A stretch of DNA of 64,000 nt from positions 1,951,372 through 2,015,371 of the forward strand of contig NZ_FTPP01000001.1 in the NCBI RefSeq assembly GCF_900156345.1, in the 5' to 3' direction. Shown here one piece after another: positions 18,441 through 25,102 of the stretch (positions within the stretch are counted from its first letter, which is position 1; each line of letters opens with the position of its first letter). A program made the translations under genes and the position numbers. Under the pieces are notes generated by a model. It had not been told where the DNA came from. It worked only from the letters and a program-made list of their open reading frames with translations, and searched no databases. The stretch is from Pontibacter indicus (lineage in GTDB: Bacteria > Bacteroidota > Bacteroidia > Cytophagales > Hymenobacteraceae).

Positions 18441-19466
18441 TCAGGGCACTGGCGCGGTGCCCGCCGGCAGCCTGCGCAGGCTGCGACGCGTAAACAGTTC
18501 TTTCATCACCGTGCCCTGCGACTGCGGAAAAGCAATCCCCAGCATGGGCGCTACGGTTGCGGAGATATCCACCAGCGTATACCTGGTTTCCACAAAGCCG
18601 CCCTTCCGGAAGTCTGGCCCCAGCGCAAGCAGGCTGATGCGCCGACAGCCCTCGCAATCATCGCCGTGGTCAATCCAGCCGTTTTGCACAGAGTCCAGGT
18701 GCCGGCCATGGTCTGTGGTAATCAGCAGGGTTGTTTTTTTGCGGTAATGGCTGTCTTTCTGCAGGAAGTCCCAGAGTTGCTTTGCATAGCGGTCGCTGCG
18801 GGAGATGCCGCGCAGGTAGTACTCCCAGTTGCCCGCATGGGCATAGCCATCGGGCTCCATGAAGTTGATCAGCATCAGATTCGGCCGCTCAGTCTTCAGC
18901 ACTTTCAGCACCTCAACCAGAGTGAGCGAGTCAGCCCGGTAGCCGCTGCCCGGTCCGCTGACGCCACAGTTGAGGGAGGGCAGCGCCTGGTCGTGCCAGT
19001 CGGGGTGCAGGGTGTTGCCCAGGATGTCTAGTTTATCTTTGCTCGACACGATCCAGGCGGCTGTGGCGGGCTTGCCCGTCTGCTTGCGCCATACCTGAAA
19101 GAAAGAAGGATTGGCGGGAAGTTCGGCGCCGTAGTTGTCGATGGCCTGGTTTATGCCTGTCGTGATGGCGGTATGGCCGGAGTTGGTGTAGGTATAGCCT
19201 TCGTTCCGGAAATTGTTGCAAAAGGTACCCTGCGGCACCATTTTCTGCGACATGTTCGGGATAACGCCCGGCACGGCTCCCCAGGTTTCAGAATAGCGCA
19301 CACCGTCAATCACCAGGATGATCACATTCTCGGAGCGCAGGCCGCCGGCCCCTCCTCCTGCACCGGATGCAGCGCAGGAACTGAGCAGCCCCGTAACGGA
19401 CAGGATCAGCATCGTTTGTTGCCAACCTACCTGCCACCGCTTCAAAAAACCCAGGGGTGCGTCCAT
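18441..19466 (-). CDS. Alkaline phosphatase/phosphodiesterase-superfamily lipoprotein
   Basis: This protein of about 341 residues has a hydrophobic N terminus with LLSSC near residue 30, suggesting a lipoprotein. The fold marks of the alkaline phosphatase superfamily are present: VILVIDGVRYSE near 50 (metal Asp), YTNSGHTAITTG near 95 (the Thr/Ser nucleophile region), NFMEPDGYAH near 205, and LLITTDHGRH near 250 (Asp-His metal pair). The substrate is unknown; nucleotide pyrophosphatase-type activity is a possibility. The ATG at 19466 is preferred over the GTG nine bases upstream. Confidence 0.83.
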   Translation of the reverse strand: MDAPLGFLKRWQVGWQQTMLILSVTGLLSSCAASGAGGGAGGLRSENVIILVIDGVRYSETWGAVPGVIPNMSQKMVPQGTFCNNFRNEGYTYTNSGHTAITTGINQAIDNYGAELPANPSFFQVWRKQTGKPATAAWIVSSKDKLDILGNTLHPDWHDQALPSLNCGVSGPGSGYRADSLTLVEVLKVLKTERPNLMLINFMEPDGYAHAGNWEYYLRGISRSDRYAKQLWDFLQKDSHYRKKTTLLITTDHGRHLDSVQNGWIDHGDDCEGCRRISLLALGPDFRKGGFVETRYTLVDISATVAPMLGIAFPQSQGTVMKELFTRRSLRRLPAGTAPVP

Positions 19467-19627
19467 ACCTGACACAAGTAAAAGAACAGATAATCCTATA
19501 CCTTAGGTATACGAATCCCACAAAAGTTCAGGCAAGCCGCCGGGGTAATCGGATAGTTTCAAAAAACCCGGCTGAATAATTTGCGTTTACGCTCAAGAAT
19601 ACGCTACTTGCCAACATCAAAAGACAA

Positions 19628-19801
19628 ATGCATACACCAGCAGCCATAGCGACCCTCTCATTGCCTTTGCCACTCGGCACTGTGCTGCTGCATGCTGTTT
19701 CCGCTGATTGCTATCGCGCCGCTTATTATTGCTACGGTTATTATTACCGCTGCTCTACTGCGCTCTCTCAGGCAATCAGGCGACTCATAAACCGCACCTA
19801 A
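19628..19801 (+). CDS. Tyr-rich candidate leader peptide of phhA
   Basis: A 57-codon frame starts with ATG at 19628 and ends with TAA at 19799-19801. Residues 29-40 contain seven tyrosines (Y29, Y33, Y34, Y36, Y38, Y39, Y40), a density not expected by chance. A terminator follows 44 bases after the stop, and the next gene is phenylalanine hydroxylase, which makes tyrosine. This is the layout of a ribosome-sensing attenuator: Tyr-tRNA shortage would stall the ribosome in the Tyr run and prevent termination. A shorter version could start at the GTG at 19682. In the +1 frame, 19692-19790 could instead encode a 32-residue hydrophobic peptide. Translation of either is not proven. Confidence 0.55.
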   Translation: MHTPAAIATLSLPLPLGTVLLHAVSADCYRAAYYCYGYYYRCSTALSQAIRRLINRT

Positions 19802-19845
19802 ACAGGAAAAACCCACCACGGCATACCTGAACTGATACAACTGAA

Positions 19846-19869
19846 GCAGAGCGAAAGCTCTGCTTTTTT
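19846..19869 (+). terminator. Terminator/attenuator just before phhA
   Basis: The stem GCAGAGC/GCTCTGC (19846-19852 with 19857-19863, GAAA loop) is followed by six T's, ending 38 bases before the phhA ATG. CGCTCT at 19761-19766, inside the upstream leader frame, can pair with AGAGCG at 19848-19853 and would disrupt the stem, so it could act as an antiterminator. Confidence 0.75.
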
Positions 19870-19907
19870 CATTTATACCTATCCCGAAAATTTTAAAAAC
19901 AATTGAT

Positions 19908-20666
19908 ATGACAGCCATGAACCTGACACAGAACTACAGCAGCTACACATCCGAGAACCACCAGGTATGGGCCATCCTCTACGACCGCCAGGTGCGCAAC
20001 CTACCCGGCAAGGCTATACCTGAGTTTATGAAAGGACTTGAGAAAGTAGGCTTCAGCCGCGAGCGTATACCTGATTTTAATGAAATCAACCAAAAATTAA
20101 AGCCCCTGACAGGTTTTGAGGTGGTAGCAGCGCCAGGCATTGTCGACGATGCCCTGTTCTTTCAACTAATTGCCAACAAACAGTTTCCGGCCACAGTGTG
20201 GGTGCGACGCATGGACCAGCTCGATTACCTGGAGGAGCCCGACATGTTCCACGACGTATTCGGCCACGTGCCCCTGCTCACCATCCCCGTGTACTGCGAG
20301 TTCCTGGCCAAGCTCTCCGAACTGGCCCTCACCCACCTCGACCGCCCTGACATCATCGACCGCCTCACGCGCATTTACTGGTACACTATCGAGTTCGGTC
20401 TGTTTCGCAAGCCGGGTCAGCAGGCCCAGATTTACGGAGCCGGCATCCTTTCGTCTGTTGGTGAGAGCAACCTGTCCGTATCTGACGAGAGCGTGAAACT
20501 GGACTTTGATGTGAGCCACATTTTGGACACGCCATACATTAAGGAGACGTTCCAAAGCCAGTACTTCTGCATCCAGAGCTTTGAGCAATTGCTCGAGAGC
20601 CTGCCAGCCTTGGAAGAAGCCCTGCAGAAACTGCGCACCGAAGATGCGCTGGCCACTTCCCTATAG
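19908..20666 (+). CDS. phhA: Phenylalanine 4-monooxygenase
   Basis: This 252-residue non-heme iron enzyme converts phenylalanine to tyrosine using a pterin cofactor and oxygen. The iron ligands are H115 and H120 (FHDVFGH) and E162 (YWYTIEFGL). It has the short bacterial form without the N-terminal regulatory ACT domain. The ATG at 19908 is preferred; a second ATG four codons in is possible. No pterin dehydratase gene (phhB) is adjacent. An upstream Tyr-rich frame plus terminator suggests control by tyrosine supply, which would fit use of this enzyme for tyrosine synthesis as well as phenylalanine catabolism. Confidence 0.95.
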   Translation: MTAMNLTQNYSSYTSENHQVWAILYDRQVRNLPGKAIPEFMKGLEKVGFSRERIPDFNEINQKLKPLTGFEVVAAPGIVDDALFFQLIANKQFPATVWVRRMDQLDYLEEPDMFHDVFGHVPLLTIPVYCEFLAKLSELALTHLDRPDIIDRLTRIYWYTIEFGLFRKPGQQAQIYGAGILSSVGESNLSVSDESVKLDFDVSHILDTPYIKETFQSQYFCIQSFEQLLESLPALEEALQKLRTEDALATSL

Positions 20667-20675
20667 CCCCTAAAT

Positions 20676-20727
20676 AGAATCCGCCTGCGGCAGATGGTTT
20701 ATACCTAACGCAGGCGGATTCTTTTTG
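20676..20727. terminator. Terminator after phhA
   Basis: A 14-bp perfect stem (20676-20689 with 20709-20722) is followed by five T's. It lies between convergent genes; the loop contains a TTATACC variant of the frequent genome motif. Confidence 0.85.
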
Positions 20728-20741
20728 CTATACCTGTAAGA

Positions 20742-21413
20742 TTAGTGCGTGAGTTCGTGGCTGATCATGAAACCAAGTTTACGTGGTTTCGACAGCTGGG
20801 AGTTTTCGAGTTTCTGCTTGTAGGTGATGCGTTCGATGTCCGAGACATCCTGCCCCATCAGGTCGTTGTTCACGGCCGCGATCATGGCGCTTTCCACGAT
20901 CAGGCGCAGCATGTCGTCGCTAATGACGTTGCGGGCGATGCGGTCGTAGTGCAGGTCCATCTGCTTCACCCCTTCTATCACAAAGTGGTTTTCAATGTTG
21001 ATTAGCATGCGGCCCACCAGGTAACCCGGGTCGTCGAGGCGGTTGTACTTGATGGTGTCGGCCATGAAGTTGTAGGCCATGATGTGCCCGAAAAAGCGGC
21101 GCCGGAAGTCCTCGTCCACGTATTCGTTGCGCATGATCTCGTAATCGTCAGGAAAGGTGATAATGTTGGAGTGCATCACAAAGACAAGCAGGTCGCCTGA
21201 GAATTTGATCTGGAACTCCAAATCGCTGATGGCCTTGTACTCGATCACCACATCGGCATTGTGCGCCGTGATCCGGTTAGTCAGATCCTCCACAATTTCC
21301 TGCGAAATTTCCTTCATGCGTGTAAAGGCCTGATACGTATTGCGGTAGATCGCCTGCTTGGTAACTGACTTTTGCTGTAAGCCTTGTATTATATCGTCGA
21401 GTCTATCTTTCAT
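20742..21413 (-). CDS. Conserved-looking protein of unknown function
   Basis: This 223-residue soluble protein has no signal peptide or membrane helix. It begins with an amphipathic helix (RLDDIIQGLQQK), has a beta-like middle (DLEFQIKFSGDLLVFVMHSN) and then a helical part with repeated Tyr/Asn (HIMAYNFMADTIKYN). The last residues are KLGFMISHELTH. HELTH looks like an HExxH zinc-protease motif, but the protein ends there, so a catalytic role is unlikely. I do not recognise the family. It stands alone between phhA and the CaiB-type gene. Confidence 0.8.
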   Translation of the reverse strand: MKDRLDDIIQGLQQKSVTKQAIYRNTYQAFTRMKEISQEIVEDLTNRITAHNADVVIEYKAISDLEFQIKFSGDLLVFVMHSNIITFPDDYEIMRNEYVDEDFRRRFFGHIMAYNFMADTIKYNRLDDPGYLVGRMLINIENHFVIEGVKQMDLHYDRIARNVISDDMLRLIVESAMIAAVNNDLMGQDVSDIERITYKQKLENSQLSKPRKLGFMISHELTH

Positions 21414-21486
21414 CGTTGCGTTATTTTTCGGGTGCTGTATTTTTTACTCTAATCCACCAGAAATAGTTATTTACCCAATGCCGGAA

Positions 21487-21506
21487 GCTATACCTGCAGG
21501 TATAGC
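21487..21506. repeat. Perfect 20-bp palindrome made of the genome motif
   Basis: GCTATACCTG is followed directly by its reverse complement CAGGTATAGC. This is the clearest head-to-head pair of the over-represented motif, placed at the 3' end of the CaiB-type gene; the last base pair overlaps the start of its stop-codon region. Confidence 0.85.
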
Positions 21507-22676
21507 CTAATGCTCCGAAGCAGGTCCGCTGGCGGGATCTGTGAGCATGTCCAGTATCTGAGCCTGGTGCTGCCCAAAGGTTGGTGGGGGTGTCATGGTA
21601 TCAACGCCTGTGCCTTCCATCACAAACGCCACCTGCCGGATGCCGCTCGGTCCATGAGGCTGGGTGAGCAGCATACGCCTGGCTTGCGGCTGTTCAAATA
21701 CTTCAGGAACACTATTGACGGCGCCGGCCGGCACATGCAGCCTGTGCAATTCCGCCAGCAGACGTTGGCGCTCATGCTGGCTGATCAGCTTCTCCAGTTG
21801 CTCATTCACCGCCTCCCGGTACCGCACCCGTGCGCTGTTGGTGGCAAACTCGGGTCTCTCGGCCAATAAGGGATCCCCCAGCGCTTGGCACAGGCGCCTG
21901 AACTGCCGGTCGTCGCCGATGGCGAGCACCAGCGGCAGACCGTCCTTACAGGTATAGACACGCCCATAAGGCACAATGTTGGGGTGTTCAGAGCCCATGC
22001 GCTGCGGATTGTGCCCCGCCACCAGGTAGTTCGTGCCCTGGTTGGCCAGCGCCGACACGGCCGCATCAAAAAGCGAGACCTGCACATAGCTCCCCTTTCC
22101 GGAGCGTTCTCGCTGCAATAGCGCTGTCAGGATGCCTTCTTTCAGTTGGTGCGCCGCCAGCACGTCTATCAGCGCCACGGGCATTTTGGTGGGTGGTCCG
22201 TCCGTAGATCCATTTAGAAACATAAACCCACTTTCAGCTTGAATAACGGCATCGTAGCCGGCCCGCTCATCCTCCGGTCCATAGCCTGTAATGTGCCCGT
22301 AGATCAGACGTGGATTCAGTTGGGTCAATGTGCGGTAGTCTACCTGCAACTTCTCGGCGTCGCCGGGTTTGTAGCTGGCGATGACCAGATCGGCTTTGGC
22401 CGCTAACTGGTGCACCACCTCCAGCGCCTGCGGCTGTGTAATGTCGAGCCCGATCGAGCGCTTGCCCCAGTTGGCGGCCGAAAAGTAAGCGGACACGCCT
22501 TGGTTTCCCTGTTCACCGAACAGTTTCCAGTTGCGGGTTACGTCGCCGCCGGTTACCGCATTTTCCAGCTTCACCACCGTGGCGCCCAGCTCTGCAAAAA
22601 ACTGTCCCACGCTGGGTCCTGCCAGCACACTGGCCAGCTCGAGCACCAGCATCTCTTTAAAAACAGGTTGTGCCAT
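21507..22676 (-). CDS. CaiB/BaiF-family (class III) CoA-transferase
   Basis: This 389-residue family III CoA-transferase moves CoA between organic acids. The N-terminal pattern LELASVLAGPSVGQFFAELGA is typical, as is the catalytic Asp in GYDAVIQAESG near residue 150. The substrate cannot be told (formyl-CoA, carnitine, succinyl and others share the fold), and no pathway neighbours help. Start at ATG 22676 and length are normal. It is a lone gene; upstream is an AT-rich region holding a tiny peptide gene on the same strand, which has its own terminator. Confidence 0.9.
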   Translation of the reverse strand: MAQPVFKEMLVLELASVLAGPSVGQFFAELGATVVKLENAVTGGDVTRNWKLFGEQGNQGVSAYFSAANWGKRSIGLDITQPQALEVVHQLAAKADLVIASYKPGDAEKLQVDYRTLTQLNPRLIYGHITGYGPEDERAGYDAVIQAESGFMFLNGSTDGPPTKMPVALIDVLAAHQLKEGILTALLQRERSGKGSYVQVSLFDAAVSALANQGTNYLVAGHNPQRMGSEHPNIVPYGRVYTCKDGLPLVLAIGDDRQFRRLCQALGDPLLAERPEFATNSARVRYREAVNEQLEKLISQHERQRLLAELHRLHVPAGAVNSVPEVFEQPQARRMLLTQPHGPSGIRQVAFVMEGTGVDTMTPPPTFGQHQAQILDMLTDPASGPASEH

Positions 22677-22752
22677 CGTTTTCAGGTATAAGGTATAGCT
22701 TACAGATTTGTCCTGCCTGCCGACCTGTTGGCAAAGCTATCGAAAAGGACAT

Positions 22753-22783
22753 AAAAAAAGCAGCCCTTCCTAAGAAGAGCTGC
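22753..22783 (-). terminator. Terminator of the 27-residue peptide gene
   Basis: In minus-strand RNA this is a 10-bp stem (22760-22769 with 22774-22783, one G-U pair) with UUAG loop followed by seven U's. The G-U pair works only in minus-strand RNA, so the direction is clear. It needs a minus-strand transcript from 22.8-23.3 kb, where only the small peptide frame is found. Confidence 0.85.
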
Positions 22784-22832
22784 CAGTATGTTTTCGCTAT
22801 GTATAGTAAAGGATTCCGATCAGGAGGGTTTG

Positions 22833-22916
22833 CTACATCAAAATAAATATAGCATTAATAATATTAACACCCAGTAGAAGATAGAAATTCGGCGATTCTT
22901 GTATAGCTTTTTTCAT
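22833..22916 (-). CDS. Small membrane peptide, 27 residues
   Basis: ATG at 22916 to TAG at 22833-22835 encodes a 27-residue peptide with a short charged start (MKKAIQESPN) and one hydrophobic helix (FYLLLG, then VNIINAIFILM). A strong minus-strand terminator lies 50 bases beyond the stop, and no other gene can explain it. The peptide is probably inserted in the inner membrane. The function is unknown; it could be a regulatory or toxin-like peptide. An alternative is a non-coding RNA that happens to contain this frame. Confidence 0.6.
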   Translation of the reverse strand: MKKAIQESPNFYLLLGVNIINAIFILM

Positions 22917-23338
22917 TTTTATTTTAAATAAATCTGTCTTTTATATGTTTTAAGATGATTGTTTATATCACTTTGGGCTTGTTTACGCCGCCTTTAAACA
23001 AATGTTTCGGCGTTAATATAAAAAAATCTATGTAATTAAAACTAAATATTATTTAAGTACTATAAATAAAAAATGTATTCTTGATTTTCGTTCTATTTTA
23101 AAGCATTTTATCTATATAGCGATTTTTTAATGCTTTGAACTTTTTGAATGCCATGTCAAGTTTATAGATATATAGTTATATTCTTGACTGATTGATGATG
23201 CAATATTAATATAATTTTCAATATAAATAACATCAACTTTTAAATTTTTCTCAAATAAGGTATAAAAATCGTATCTTTACCCCTATAAATGCGGTTTAGA
23301 GGCCGCTAGGCCATAAAAATAATTTTAAAAAGATAACT
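22917..23338. other. AT-rich intergenic region before the helicase gene
   Basis: These 420 bases are much richer in A+T than the surrounding genes. They should hold the minus-strand promoter of the small peptide and the plus-strand promoter of the helicase; TATCTTTA at 23272-23279 is a weak -7 match. Close to the helicase, GCGG...CCGC and GGCC...GGCC (about 23291-23312) could form a leader hairpin. A long structured leader would suit cold-shock control of an RNA helicase, but that is inference. Confidence 0.4.
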
Positions 23339-24832
23339 TTGGATTTTCGTTCATTCAACCTTCACGAAGACGTGATCACCGGAATCGAGTCGATGGGCTA
23401 CAACACCCCGACCCCGGTACAGCAACAGGCTATTCCGCTCATACTGGAGCAAAAAGACATCATCGCCTGCGCCCAAACGGGTACAGGCAAAACAGCCGCC
23501 TACCTGCTGCCGCTGATTGATCGTATCTCACATGCCAATTTCGGTTTCACCAGCACGCTTATTCTGGTTCCGACCCGCGAACTGGCCAAGCAGATAGATG
23601 AGCAGGTGGAAGGCCTGGGCTATTTCGCGCCGGTGAGCTCCATTGCCATTTACGGCGGCAGCAAAGGCGACGAGTGGGAGCAGCAGAAGCGTGCCCTCAC
23701 CAGCGGCGCCGACATCATCATCGCCACGCCCGGCCGCCTGATGTCGCACATGGCACTGGGCTATGTAAAGCTCGACCAACTGAAGTACCTGGTGCTCGAC
23801 GAGGCCGACAAGATGCTGGACATGGGCTTCATGGATGACATCCTGAAGATTGTGCGTGCCCTACCTGCAGAGCGCCAGACGCTCCTCTTCTCGGCCACCA
23901 TGCCGAAGAAAATACGCGACCTGGCGCAGCAGATCCTGCAGCAGCCTGCCGAAATCAACCTGGCCATCTCCAAGCCTGCCGAGGGGATAGACCAGCGCCT
24001 ATACCTGACCTACGACAACCAGAAGCTTCCTTTGCTGGAGCATCTGATCCGGGAACTGGAAGTGCAGAACATGATCATCTTCACGTCCCGCAAGTCGAAT
24101 GTGAACCAGATCGTGCGCTCGCTGCGCAAAATGGGTTTTGAGGCCGAGGGCATTATGTCGGACCTGACGCAGGAGGAGCGCGAGAAGGCACTGCAGGGCT
24201 TTAAGAACAGAAAATACAAAATACTGGTAGCCACTGACATTCTCTCCCGAGGGATTGACATTGACAGCCTGAGCCATGTGCTGAACTTCGACATGCCGCA
24301 GGATGCCGAGGATTATGTACACCGCGTGGGCCGTACGGCTCGTGCCGCCTCTACAGGTATGGCGATCACCTTCGTGAACGAGAACGATATGTACCGCGTG
24401 CACAAAGTGGAGCGCCTGATTGAGCGCGAACTGCCAAAGCTTCCACTTCCGGAGGGCTTTGGTCCGGCACCGGTCTTCGACCCGACCCGCCGTGATTTCG
24501 GTCGGGGCGGCAAGGGCGGTGGAAGAACCGGCGGAGCGAGACAAGGCGGCAGACAGCGTGCAGGCGCAGGTGGCGGCCGAGATCGCAACCGACGCAGAGG
24601 GCCAAAGCCGGAAGGCACTGCTCCACACCCTGACGGAAACAGCCGACCTGTAAAGGCAGCCAACCCGCAACACAGGGCAGAGCAAGGTGCTCCAAGAGTA
24701 GAGGGGCAGGAAGGCAGCCAGAAACCGAACCGCAACCGCAACAAGAACCGAAACCGGAATCGCAGTAAGAACAAGCCGGGCAATGCAAACCCGCAAAACA
24801 GCAACCCGCCGGTTCCACAAGACAATAATTAA
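23339..24832 (+). CDS. rhlE: DEAD-box RNA helicase (RhlE-like)
   Basis: This 497-residue ATP-dependent RNA helicase has a Q motif around residues 20-28 (GYNTPTPVQ), Walker A AQTGTGKT at 45-52, PTREL, TPGR, DEAD (VLDEADKMLDMG near 153), SAT and the motif VI region HRVGRTAR. From about 385 the tail is basic and Gly/Arg/Asn-rich, probably RNA-binding. The start is a TTG at 23339: no ATG or GTG lies upstream in frame, and the first ATG inside would cut the Q motif. The assignment to RhlE rather than CsdA or RhlB rests on the short core and the tail type. It probably acts in ribosome assembly or cold adaptation. Confidence 0.9.
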   Translation: MDFRSFNLHEDVITGIESMGYNTPTPVQQQAIPLILEQKDIIACAQTGTGKTAAYLLPLIDRISHANFGFTSTLILVPTRELAKQIDEQVEGLGYFAPVSSIAIYGGSKGDEWEQQKRALTSGADIIIATPGRLMSHMALGYVKLDQLKYLVLDEADKMLDMGFMDDILKIVRALPAERQTLLFSATMPKKIRDLAQQILQQPAEINLAISKPAEGIDQRLYLTYDNQKLPLLEHLIRELEVQNMIIFTSRKSNVNQIVRSLRKMGFEAEGIMSDLTQEEREKALQGFKNRKYKILVATDILSRGIDIDSLSHVLNFDMPQDAEDYVHRVGRTARAASTGMAITFVNENDMYRVHKVERLIERELPKLPLPEGFGPAPVFDPTRRDFGRGGKGGGRTGGARQGGRQRAGAGGGRDRNRRRGPKPEGTAPHPDGNSRPVKAANPQHRAEQGAPRVEGQEGSQKPNRNRNKNRNRNRSKNKPGNANPQNSNPPVPQDNN

Positions 24833-24835
24833 ACG

Positions 24836-24868
24836 AAAAAAGCCACTCCTACCAGAGTGGCTTTTTTT
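24836..24868 (+). terminator. Terminator after the helicase gene
   Basis: The stem GCCACTC/GAGTGGC (24842-24848 with 24855-24861), extended by A/T pairs, is followed by seven T's. Confidence 0.85.
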
Positions 24869-24940
24869 ATTGCCAGGTATAGCCATTACGCAGTTCTGCC
24901 TAGCTCAACTCTACCTTTCGTCTAGAAAAAAAGGAGTTTC

Positions 24941-24973
24941 ATATAATATTTATTCCGTTATATATAATATTTA
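24941..24973. repeat. 12-bp direct repeat spaced two helical turns
   Basis: ATATAATATTTA occurs at 24941-24952 and again at 24962-24973, 21 bp apart start to start, in the leader region of the TonB receptor gene. Equal-face spacing suits a dimeric regulator, but AT-rich DNA also makes such repeats by chance. Confidence 0.4.
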
Positions 24974-25102
24974 CTATCTTTCTCTTCGTTATTGATTCAA
25001 CCCCCTGCTCCAATGGTCGGTTCCGGCTAATGCAATGGTAGAGGCAAGGCTTTCCAGCCTGTTGGTAACTGATCGTGTCATTCTAAACATCTTTACTACA
25101 AC

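Noticed and set aside
19692..19790. 32-codon hydrophobic frame inside the phhA leader
   Set aside because: Possible as a membrane peptide, but the overlapping frame with seven clustered Tyr codons fits the neighbouring gene better; mentioned only as an alternative.
20745..20759. HELTH at the C terminus of the 223-residue protein as a zinc protease site
   Set aside because: The protein ends at the motif, leaving no third ligand or protease fold.
21391..21413. Start-proximal promoter for the 223-residue unknown gene
   Set aside because: No CAAAnnTA box (minus-strand -7) at suitable distance could be identified.
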